Assembly: GCA_902385515.1 (NCBI GenBank)
Contig: CABMGC010000053.1
Location: 1-11,460, forward strand
Source: an uncultured archaeon
GTDB taxonomy: Archaea; Micrarchaeota; Micrarchaeia; Micrarchaeales; CABMGC01
DNA: 11,460 nucleotides
Direction of reading: 5' to 3'
This document shows, in pieces, positions 1-6,610 of the stretch. Numbering within the stretch: position 1 is the first letter of the stretch; each line of letters starts with the position of its first letter. The position numbers were made by a program, and so were the translations under genes. The notes below the pieces were generated by a model. It did not search any database. It saw nothing but the letters and a program-made list of their open reading frames with translations, and was not told the origin of the DNA.

Positions 1-30
1 AGCAACGCCGAAAGCATCAAGCTCAAGTAG
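1..30 (+). CDS. Possible 3' end of an upstream gene (partial)
   Basis: The first frame reads nine codons (SNAESIKLK) and then TAG at 28-30. This could be the C-terminus of a gene lying mostly outside the window. The frame continues with a strongly helix-like, Lys/Glu-rich reading broken by one more TAG (52-54) before TGA at 88-90, so the true end is ambiguous. A second frame stays open to 52 and would give a short Arg/Ser-rich end. With so little sequence the product cannot be identified, and it is not certain that this stretch is coding. Confidence 0.3.
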   Translation, partial: SNAESIKLK

Positions 31-106
31 GATGAGAGGAAGAAGGAGATAATAAAGTAGATCTTAGGAAAGCTGAAGGAAGCGATGTGAATTTGGCGAA
101 AGGCGG

Positions 107-1846
107 CTACTTCTTGAGTATGAGCCAGCCGTCCAGATACAGCGCGTCGAACCCGCCCAGGCTAAAGCTTGCTATCGCATCCTCTGGGGTCTCGACGAGC
201 GGCTCCTTCGCCAGATTGAAATTCGCGTTCACTACCGCGCCCTCTCCTTTGATGTCCTTGAACGCGCTTATCATCGCGTACCATTTCGCGTTCTCGGCCT
301 TCCTTACGCTCTGCGGCTCAGTGGAGCGGTCCACGGAGCAGACCGCAGGCAGCGCGGACGCGCCCCGGCCGTTAAGCTCGAGCATTGTGTTCATGAACGG
401 CGCGGGCATCGGACCTGTGAAGTATCTCCGCATGTCCTGGTAAAGCACGGCCGGCGCCAGCGGCCTCCACCACCTTCTGCCTTTCAGCTCGTTGATCGCC
501 TTCCACGAGTCCTTTGTCGTGGGATCGGCTATGATGCTGCGCCCGCCCAAGGGCCTTGGCCCGATCTCGGACCTTCCCTCGAACCACGCCACGATCTTGC
601 CCTTTGAAACGAGCTGCGCGACTTCGGACGGGTCGTCAACCTTCTTTGCCTTCCATTTCCCCCTCTGCACGACCTTCCTTACGCGCTCGCCATCGTACTC
701 GGGGCCGAGCCTGGCGGAAGGCAGCCTTTTGCACCTCATCTTGCCTCCGAGCATGTGCTCGTACGCGTAAGCCGCAGCTCCGGCAGGGCATCCGGAATCG
801 TCAGCGTCCGGAAAGACGAACACGTCGCTAAACAGTTTGGACTTGCGCAGGCGCATGTTCACCTTAGAGTCCAGGGCCGTCTTGCCTGCGAAGCAGAGGT
901 TCCTTTCGCCAGTGTTTTCCCTGACCCACGACGCAACCCTGAGCATGAGCTGTTCGGCAAGGTCCTGCGCGCACCATGCCACGTCCGCGATGTCTTTCCT
1001 CATGGGGCCGTTATGGTTCCACTTGAGGTTGACGCCCTCCAGTATCTCGCCCGCTATTTCGCCGTGGCGCTTGGAGAAGTAGTAGGGGACCTTCGCTCCT
1101 CCGCCGACGAAAGACATCACCCTTTCGCACATCTCGGGGTTGCGCGTCCCGTATGAGGACAGGAACATTAGCGCGTCGGACTGCACCCCTAAGCCGCTGG
1201 CGACCCTTCCGTAAACGCCCGTTATCGACCCGTTTTCCTTTCCCAGGTCCAGGGACTTTTCGAACTCCCCGTTCCGCACCTTCCACACAGTGGTCGCCTC
1301 GTTGCTTCCTCCGGGATCGGTGAGCACTACCGCGCTCGAGTTCAACCCTGAGAAGTAGTAGGCGGAGGCCGCATGCGCAAGGCGGTGCTCGACAAGATAG
1401 ACCTTCGCGTCCTTCGGCAGCTCGGTCCCCATCTTCCGGTATATGCCCGCAAGAAACAGGCGGGACAGGTCAAGGCTCGGGTCGCCTGACTGCGCTTCGC
1501 CCCCTGCCTTGGCGAGCCTCTCCACTCCACCGGAATGAAGGCGGTAGTCCATGGAAATGGCAGAATCGAGGGAATACTTCGCCGAAGACGGATCCCAGTT
1601 CACCGCGAAGGCGTCCACGTTGCCGGGCTTTATCCCGTACCTGTCTTTCAGGAACTTGAACATCGCAATGAAGGACTCCAGCGGTATTTCGTATGCGTCC
1701 GCCTCGTAAGGCGTGCGCGTATACCTCCTTTCCTCGGACGAGAACACGAGTTCGCCGTCGACCACCGCGGCCACCGCACTGTGCCGCTCTATAGGCATCG
1801 CCTTGCAGAAATCCACGGGAAGCCAGTTGAATCCGACAACTATCAT
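107..1846 (-). CDS. NodU/CmcH/TobZ-family carbamoyltransferase
   Basis: This 579-residue protein matches the two-domain O-carbamoyltransferase family. Known members use carbamoyl phosphate and ATP, via a carbamoyl-adenylate, to carbamoylate hydroxyl groups of sugars or natural products. The N-terminal Kae1/ASKHA-like domain (about 1-365) shows VDGELVFSSEERRYTR (29-44) and the HxxxH metal motif EHRLAHAASA (153-162). It also has LTDPGGSNEATT (175-186) and the LCFAGKTALDSKVN and DADDSGCPAGAA stretches (317-358). The C-terminal domain shows WFEGRSEIGPRPLGGRSI (421-438), RPLAPAVL (461-468) and NANFNLAKEPLVETPEDA (540-557). Length and ends are those of a complete member, and the TAG stop falls where homologs normally finish. 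The ATG is preceded by a TATA box 27 bp upstream and no Shine-Dalgarno, which suggests a leaderless mRNA. The acceptor is unknown. The divergent neighbour is an adenylating enzyme, so a shared surface-glycan or small-molecule pathway is possible but inferred. Confidence 0.9.
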   Translation of the reverse strand: MIVVGFNWLPVDFCKAMPIERHSAVAAVVDGELVFSSEERRYTRTPYEADAYEIPLESFIAMFKFLKDRYGIKPGNVDAFAVNWDPSSAKYSLDSAISMDYRLHSGGVERLAKAGGEAQSGDPSLDLSRLFLAGIYRKMGTELPKDAKVYLVEHRLAHAASAYYFSGLNSSAVVLTDPGGSNEATTVWKVRNGEFEKSLDLGKENGSITGVYGRVASGLGVQSDALMFLSSYGTRNPEMCERVMSFVGGGAKVPYYFSKRHGEIAGEILEGVNLKWNHNGPMRKDIADVAWCAQDLAEQLMLRVASWVRENTGERNLCFAGKTALDSKVNMRLRKSKLFSDVFVFPDADDSGCPAGAAAYAYEHMLGGKMRCKRLPSARLGPEYDGERVRKVVQRGKWKAKKVDDPSEVAQLVSKGKIVAWFEGRSEIGPRPLGGRSIIADPTTKDSWKAINELKGRRWWRPLAPAVLYQDMRRYFTGPMPAPFMNTMLELNGRGASALPAVCSVDRSTEPQSVRKAENAKWYAMISAFKDIKGEGAVVNANFNLAKEPLVETPEDAIASFSLGGFDALYLDGWLILKK

Positions 1847-1868
1847 GAGAGGAGTTGGAATTGAAAGC

Positions 1869-1876
1869 TTATAAAA
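1869..1876 (-). promoter_or_regulatory. TATA box of the carbamoyltransferase gene
   Basis: TTTTATAA on the minus strand has its centre about 27 bp upstream of the ATG at 1846. Archaeal transcription usually starts 22-27 bp after the box, so the transcript should begin at or next to the start codon. No Shine-Dalgarno-like purine run precedes the ATG, which fits leaderless translation. Confidence 0.6.
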
Positions 1877-1904
1877 TTGGCAGCGTCCGGCAGATGGTCA
1901 AGCA

Positions 1905-1913
1905 TTTTATAAA
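1905..1913 (+). promoter_or_regulatory. TATA box of the adenylate-forming ligase gene
   Basis: TTTTATAAA is centred 26 bp upstream of the ATG at 1935, so a leaderless transcript starting at that ATG is predicted. An AAGGAG run at 1928-1933 lies only one base before this ATG but 10 bases before the in-frame ATG at 1944. It could serve the later start if transcription began further upstream. Together with the box at 1869-1876 it forms a compact divergent promoter. Confidence 0.6.
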
Positions 1914-1934
1914 TTTGAAACGCGAAGAAGGAGC

Positions 1935-3029
1935 ATGGCGGACATGCTAGACGCAAAGAGGAGACTGCTGAATCACTTCGGCATTCCTTCCTCGGAAAAT
2001 GGCTTCTGGGAGAGCGTGCCGCTGCACACCAAGGAAGACATACGGGCCGCGCCAGGGCCGCGCGACTTCGCAATGGTGAGCTCGACCAGCGGTTCGACCG
2101 GCGCTCCTTCTTACGTGTTTTATTCCCAAGATGCATACCACGCTTTCATCGGACGCGCGGTCAGGCAGATCAAAGCGGCGGGCGCCGGCAAATCGGACAT
2201 AGCGCTCAATCTCTTCGCGTACAACTACATAGGCAATTTCTGCGAACGGGCGTGCATCAAGGCGGGCGTGCCCGTCGTGCCGCTCGGCTTCCAGAACACG
2301 TGCCCGAAGGAAAAGACCCTCGAGGCGATAGAACTGATCAGGCCGACACTCTGGCTGTCGATACCGAGCTACGCGCTGAAGCTTCTTGAGGAGCTCGGCC
2401 CCGCGCAGGCGGACTGCGTACCCCGAAGTATCGTCGTGACGGGCGAGAGGCTGCTGGAATCGTACTCGAAGAGGTTCAACGACATCGGGATCTCCGTAAG
2501 CAACATATTTGGAATGACCGAATGCCCGTTCATAGGAATATCGAAGAAGGAGGACTTTAGGACGTTCCGCGTCACCGGCTCAGACATATTTCTTGAGACG
2601 CTCGATACCGAAAAGGGCACCGAACTCGTCGTAACGGACCTGAAGAACTTCTCCACGCCCGTGATAAGGTACAAGACGGGCGACGTTGTAACGAGAGTCA
2701 AGTACAATGAGGACGGATCGGTCAGGGAGTTCCATCTCGAGTCTAGGGAGGACGACAGGATAAAGATTAACAGCGAGCTGTTTTCGAAATCGTCGATCGA
2801 GGACGCGATATCAAAGTATTCCGAGGATTTCGTATTGCGCGTCCAGACCAAGGACTATGCCGACTTCATCGAGCTGACGCTGCCCGAGAAGTGCAGGCCT
2901 GAGAAGAACGCACTGCTGCAGGACCTTTCGCACTTCCGCTCGGAAAAGGCGCTCGTCTTCGCAGGCAGGGTCGACGTCCCAAGGACTTCGTCGGGCAAAT
3001 TGAAGCGCATAATCGACCTTAGAAAATGA
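1935..3029 (+). CDS. Short phenylacetate-CoA-ligase-like (PaaK/CapK) adenylate-forming enzyme
   Basis: This 364-residue member of the ANL superfamily activates a carboxylic acid as an acyl-adenylate, usually for transfer to CoA. Core motifs are present in order: the Ser/Thr/Gly-rich phosphate loop SSTSGSTGAP (49-58), FGMTE (192-196), IRYKTGD with the ribose-binding Asp (244-250), the hinge region SREDDRIKIN (270-279), and the C-terminal PRTSSGKLKR (349-358) with the likely catalytic Lys355. PaaK-type ligases are usually about 430 residues. Here the phosphate loop starts at residue 49, so the N-terminal part of the large domain is shortened. All motifs needed for adenylation are kept, so it is probably active. 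The substrate cannot be told from sequence; coenzyme F390 synthetases and capsule-associated CapK proteins are related alternatives. It shares a divergent promoter with the carbamoyltransferase. Confidence 0.85.
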   Translation: MADMLDAKRRLLNHFGIPSSENGFWESVPLHTKEDIRAAPGPRDFAMVSSTSGSTGAPSYVFYSQDAYHAFIGRAVRQIKAAGAGKSDIALNLFAYNYIGNFCERACIKAGVPVVPLGFQNTCPKEKTLEAIELIRPTLWLSIPSYALKLLEELGPAQADCVPRSIVVTGERLLESYSKRFNDIGISVSNIFGMTECPFIGISKKEDFRTFRVTGSDIFLETLDTEKGTELVVTDLKNFSTPVIRYKTGDVVTRVKYNEDGSVREFHLESREDDRIKINSELFSKSSIEDAISKYSEDFVLRVQTKDYADFIELTLPEKCRPEKNALLQDLSHFRSEKALVFAGRVDVPRTSSGKLKRIIDLRK

Positions 3030-3040
3030 ATCCAAGACCC

Positions 3041-3049
3041 TTTATAAAA
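3041..3049 (+). promoter_or_regulatory. Upstream TATA-like element
   Basis: TTTATAAAA lies 12 bp after the ligase stop codon. It would direct a start near 3070, giving the solute-binding-protein mRNA a leader of about 80 nt, or a separate short transcript. A second box (3091-3099) lies closer to that gene, so which one is used is unclear. Confidence 0.35.
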
Positions 3050-3090
3050 TAAGCAGTCAAAGTTGCGAAAATCTTCGAGTTTACGAAACA

Positions 3091-3099
3091 TTTATTAAA
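3091..3099 (+). promoter_or_regulatory. TATA box of the solute-binding protein gene
   Basis: TTTATTAAA predicts transcription from about 3120. That leaves roughly 12 nt before the TTG at 3132 or 32 nt before the ATG at 3153. No clear Shine-Dalgarno precedes either codon. Confidence 0.45.
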
Positions 3100-3152
3100 T
3101 CACTTGTCTTACAGTATTCAGTCCTCCCTGCTTGGACGTGCGGTCGCACATC

Positions 3153-4175
3153 ATGGTCGGTAAACCAACGTCATATCTTGCTTTGGCGCTCCTTGCCGTG
3201 GCGCTCCTGTCTTTCTTATATCTCGGGTCGGCGCTTGTCGCGCAGCACCCCGCCAACGCCTCGGCTACCGTCCGCGTCTCTTACGCGTACTCCATATCTG
3301 CCATGCCCTTCTGGGTAGCGGAAGATTTGGGCTACTTCAAACAGGCAAACATAACGGTGGAGGGCACCTCATACCAGGCGCTTTCACTAATAACCCAGTC
3401 AGTACTTTCGGGCAAGGCCGACGTCGGAGTGCCTATAGGGTCCGCGGACCTTTTTGCCATAGACGCAGTACAGCCGGGTCAGTTCAAGGTGTTCATGGTC
3501 GAGGCGATGACCCTGTCGGGAACGAACACCTCGGGCGTCATGGTCAGGCCCAACTCCGCCTATGAGTCCCTGGCCGACCTGAAAGGAAAGCGCATAGCGA
3601 TATATCCCGGCCTGACTGCAAAGGCCAATTCGCGCTGGCTGCTGGGCAGGTACTTCAATGCCAGCAACATGACATACATAGCGACGCAGCAGTCGGCCAT
3701 ACTCGGCGCCCTGGCCGCGAACCAGGTGGACGCGATACTGACCGTGCAGCCGATAATGATAAACGCTGTGAAGACGGGAGTCGCTAGGAACCTTCCGAAC
3801 TCAACCAACGCCGAGAACCTGAACCCGAACCCCGAGGGGGTGTACGCATTCTCCTCCGCTTTCGCGGAGCAGAATCCCGGGGCGGCCGCGAGATTTGCAA
3901 ATGCCATGGAGAATGCCATGAAATACATAGAAGCCGATCCGCAGGGCACCTTGCGAATACTTGCGAGCCACATGAACATGACGCTTGGCCAGCTTGAAAG
4001 CAATGACACAAGAACGCCGTGGATGAGCCTCGCGATGATCAACGGCACGTTCAGCGGCCAGTTCGGGAACGCCAGCGCCGCGGCCACGCTGCAGAAGCTC
4101 GCGGACAGGTATTACGAATCAGGCTACATCAACGGCACGGTCAACCTGTCCGACGTTACGTACGTGCAGAAATAA
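3153..4175 (+). CDS. Membrane-anchored NMT1/SsuA-like solute-binding protein, sequon-rich
   Basis: This is a 340-residue periplasmic-binding-protein-like receptor of the NMT1/THI5/SsuA type, which bind small organic solutes such as thiamine precursors, sulfonates or nitrate for ABC import. An N-terminal hydrophobic segment (about residues 7-25) has no lipobox Cys, so it is probably an uncleaved membrane anchor or a signal peptide. The fold signature runs MPFWVAEDLGYFKQANITVE, LSGKADVGV, SLADLKGKRIAI and GALAANQVDAILTVQP. Twelve N-X-S/T sequons lie in the extracellular part, for example NAS, NIT, NTS, NMT and NGT, so heavy N-glycosylation is likely. The start is uncertain: TTG at 3132 would add seven residues, but the ATG is preferred. 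No permease or ATPase gene adjoins it. The ligand is unknown. Confidence 0.85.
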   Translation: MVGKPTSYLALALLAVALLSFLYLGSALVAQHPANASATVRVSYAYSISAMPFWVAEDLGYFKQANITVEGTSYQALSLITQSVLSGKADVGVPIGSADLFAIDAVQPGQFKVFMVEAMTLSGTNTSGVMVRPNSAYESLADLKGKRIAIYPGLTAKANSRWLLGRYFNASNMTYIATQQSAILGALAANQVDAILTVQPIMINAVKTGVARNLPNSTNAENLNPNPEGVYAFSSAFAEQNPGAAARFANAMENAMKYIEADPQGTLRILASHMNMTLGQLESNDTRTPWMSLAMINGTFSGQFGNASAAATLQKLADRYYESGYINGTVNLSDVTYVQK

Positions 4176-4187
4176 TCCAGGTTAAGG

Positions 4188-4766
4188 TCACTTCAGCTCA
4201 GGGTGCTGCGCCTCGAAGTCCGTCTTCCACTCGCTGAACTTCTCGGCCTTCTTTGACTCCGCGGCCTTTATCTTGGCGACATACTTGCCCTTCATGCCCT
4301 TCTGCCACTCCTCTAGCGTGAAGCTGTACGGAGGGCGTTCCCTTATCTGCTTCGGGTCGTACTGGTAGCAGTACACCTCCCTATAGTAATCGACGTCGCG
4401 CGACTTTGACTCCTTAGAATCGAGCAGCACGCCTTCCTTCGCGAGGAAGTCCAGCAGACCCTGCAGGCTCATCTTTGCGAACCTGTTAGGCGCGGTCTCG
4501 GGATTGTAGAGTATCGTTATCTTCTGTCCGTCGAAATCAACCTTTGCCTTAAGCACCGGCTCGAGGAGCAGCAGCCTGTACTGCAGCCTCGCGGCGTGCT
4601 CGGCGTCCCGCAGCTCGTCCTTCCCGACTCCAGTGAATATTACTTCCTTTATTGTGCGATACGGAACCCTGTACCTCTTGCCGCCGTCCTCCAGATACTC
4701 GTCGTAAGAAGACGCGCCCTGGCTCTTGGTGTAAAGGTCCTTGTTGTCGCTGGTTCTCTTGTCCAT
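4188..4766 (-). CDS. Protein of unknown function, radical SAM companion
   Basis: This 192-residue soluble, highly charged protein is not recognised. It starts 9 bp after the stop of the radical SAM gene and must be co-transcribed with it; a GAGG/GAGGG run just before the ATG can act as Shine-Dalgarno. Predicted elements at residues 40-113 follow a strand-helix-strand-strand-helix order: EVIFTGVGK, a helix from DELRD to LLEP, LKAKVDFDG, QKITILYNPE and LQGLLDFLAKEGV. This resembles a ferredoxin-like or heavy-metal-associated fold, but without the CxxC metal site; the only Cys is at 133. The C-terminal third (about 125-192) is Tyr/Lys/Glu-rich, with YREVYCYQYDPKQIRERPPY then a charged helix. A partner or chaperone role for the radical SAM enzyme is inferred only from gene order. 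The gene converges on the solute-binding protein gene with 12 bp between stops. Confidence 0.75.
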   Translation of the reverse strand: MDKRTSDNKDLYTKSQGASSYDEYLEDGGKRYRVPYRTIKEVIFTGVGKDELRDAEHAARLQYRLLLLEPVLKAKVDFDGQKITILYNPETAPNRFAKMSLQGLLDFLAKEGVLLDSKESKSRDVDYYREVYCYQYDPKQIRERPPYSFTLEEWQKGMKGKYVAKIKAAESKKAEKFSEWKTDFEAQHPELK

Positions 4767-4775
4767 GCCCTCGCC

Positions 4776-6551
4776 TCAGTACTCCTCCCTGTTTTCTTCA
4801 AGCAGCTCCGGCCTGTTCACGGGAAGCGAGAAGTAGTCGGTAAGATTCCCGTAGGCCTGCTTGTATTCGTCCTTGGCTACGAGGTCGTTTATGTTTCTTT
4901 TGTACTTCTCCTTCGCGTAGCTCCAGCCCTGGTGCGTCGCGCCCCACTCGGCCGCAGGTATTGCGTACTCCCTCTGCGCCTTGTCCCTGTACAGCTCGGG
5001 GATCACGTTGAATGTGCAGAAAGGTATGACCCTTCCGTCCGGCAGGGTGTAGTGGACCTCGCACTTCTCGACCCTCTTTATGTCGTAGTTGTACTCGTCC
5101 TGGAAGTGCATCATGCCGAGGAAGAGCGTCTTCATCTGCAGGTCCCCTATGCTCTTGAAATCGTGCTTCGTGAGTATCTTCGTCAGTATCTTTGCGAAGT
5201 TCACCGCCTTGGGCTGCTTTTCCTTGTCTATGAACTTGCCTATGCCGGCGAAAGCCTTGACAGCTACGAGCTTCCTCTCGAGCTTGCTCTTGCCCTCGAG
5301 CTCGTTGGCAAAGCCCTCCAGATGCTCGGCCAGGCCGGCCGCGTCCACGAACCTCGTTATCGGTATTACCTTGTCGTCCTTGTCAAGGAACAGGTAGGTC
5401 CCTGCCCCGCACGCGAAGTGCGTGGAGAGGTCGTACTTGTACTCGCCGGTGAGCGCCTCGAGGAACTTGTTTATCGCGCCGGTGTATGGGACGGAGAACC
5501 AGTCGTCCTTCGATATTATGCCGTGGGTCTGCTGCTCGATTAGCTTTATCGCCCCGGGCACGGTTATCCTCTGCTTCTCCCTCTGCCTCGCAGGCATCCT
5601 GCCCACCATGGACACCGGCTGGAAGTTTATCGCCCTGACGACGTCGATGTTGTTGAGCGCGAAGTTTATTATCGATCCGAGGTCGTGATCGTTCATCGTC
5701 CTTATGACTGTCGGCACGAGCACTATCCCTACGCCCGCCTTCCTTGCAGCGCTTATCGCAAGCGGGACCTCCCAGTGGTTCTTGGGGTTCGTCCTGGCGC
5801 TCACGCCGTCAAAGCTCATGTAAAGCGTGCTTAGCCCCTCGTGCCTGAGTTTGAGCAACAGCTTCGGGTCGAAGCCGAGCTCTATGCCCGTCGTGTTGAG
5901 CTGTATCTGGTCGAAGCCAGCCTGCTTGGCCCTCTTTACTATCTCCGGAAGGTCGTTTCTAAGCGTCGGCTCGCCGCCGGTCAGCTGTATCGCATTGGAG
6001 GCAATCGGCTTCTGCGACCTCAATTTTACGAACATCTTGTCCAGCTCGTCGATGGTCGGCTCGTATATAGGCTCGCCGTCTTTTGCGTAGAAGAAGCAGT
6101 AGAAGCAGGACAGGTGGCAGCGGTTCGTGACCACCACGTTTATGAGGCCGCTGTGCGACTTGTGCCTCTCGCATATCCCGCAGTCGAACGGGCAGTTCTT
6201 CCCGTCGTCGGCGTAGTCAGGGTTGTCGAGGCCCCTGCCCTCGTAGTTGTACTTCCGCATCTTCATGTACAGGTCGTAGTCCTCCCAGTATTTCTCGACC
6301 GTCTGGCCGTGCTCAGGGCACGTCTTCCTTATCATCACGATGTCCCCGTCCTTGTAGATCGTGCCGTCGATTATTAGCTTGCACTCCGGACAGATGGTCT
6401 TCGTCATCTCGATTATCGGCATCTTCTCTATCTGCGCCGCAGTCCTGTGATAGGGAGCGAGCAGCGGGTCGTTCACTTCAGGGCTTTCCTCAACGCCTTG
6501 CCGGTTGCTTTCTTCCTGCACGGAAGATGATTTGTCATCGTCAGGATTCAA
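4776..6551 (-). CDS. MJ0619/tetraether lipid synthase (Tes)-like radical SAM protein
   Basis: This 591-residue radical SAM enzyme carries the SAM-cluster motif C145-x3-C149-x2-C152 (CHLSCFYC) and TGGEPT (191-196), the SAM-binding GGEP. Before the barrel lies a Cys-rich region: CPEC (54-57), CPEHG (78-82) and CPFDCGICERHKSH (120-133), typical of the MJ0619 family. C381, C497 and C512 in the C-terminal part are candidate ligands for further clusters. In Methanocaldococcus, MJ0619 (Tes) joins two phytanyl chains to make tetraether lipids; an earlier proposal was pterin methylation. A membrane-lipid role here is probable but inferred. At the position just before the barrel where, from memory, relatives have Cys after H-x2-H-T, this protein has Gly135. 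The start is TTG at 6549-6551, supported by AAGGTG 5-6 bases upstream; residues 1-40 are acidic and unconserved-looking, so Met44 is an alternative. It forms a two-gene unit with the companion gene. Confidence 0.88.
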   Translation of the reverse strand: MNPDDDKSSSVQEESNRQGVEESPEVNDPLLAPYHRTAAQIEKMPIIEMTKTICPECKLIIDGTIYKDGDIVMIRKTCPEHGQTVEKYWEDYDLYMKMRKYNYEGRGLDNPDYADDGKNCPFDCGICERHKSHSGLINVVVTNRCHLSCFYCFFYAKDGEPIYEPTIDELDKMFVKLRSQKPIASNAIQLTGGEPTLRNDLPEIVKRAKQAGFDQIQLNTTGIELGFDPKLLLKLRHEGLSTLYMSFDGVSARTNPKNHWEVPLAISAARKAGVGIVLVPTVIRTMNDHDLGSIINFALNNIDVVRAINFQPVSMVGRMPARQREKQRITVPGAIKLIEQQTHGIISKDDWFSVPYTGAINKFLEALTGEYKYDLSTHFACGAGTYLFLDKDDKVIPITRFVDAAGLAEHLEGFANELEGKSKLERKLVAVKAFAGIGKFIDKEKQPKAVNFAKILTKILTKHDFKSIGDLQMKTLFLGMMHFQDEYNYDIKRVEKCEVHYTLPDGRVIPFCTFNVIPELYRDKAQREYAIPAAEWGATHQGWSYAKEKYKRNINDLVAKDEYKQAYGNLTDYFSLPVNRPELLEENREEY

Positions 6552-6598
6552 AATTACACCTTACAGTAAAACGAATATTACTGAGTTATGAAATTCAA

Positions 6599-6607
6599 AT
6601 ATTTAAA
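6599..6607 (-). promoter_or_regulatory. TATA box of the radical SAM gene
   Basis: TTTAAATAT on the minus strand lies about 50 bp upstream of the TTG start. It predicts transcription from about 6576 and a leader of about 25 nt carrying the AAGGTG Shine-Dalgarno (close to 6558-6563). The radical SAM unit may therefore be transcribed independently of nop5. Confidence 0.45.
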
Positions 6608-6610
6608 CCT

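Noticed and set aside
4596..5543. Long plus-strand open frame (315 codons) opposite the radical SAM and companion genes
   Set aside because: Its translation is a Val/Leu/Arg-rich string without family motifs and it mirrors the codon bias of the minus-strand genes, which carry clear motifs. It is an antisense shadow.
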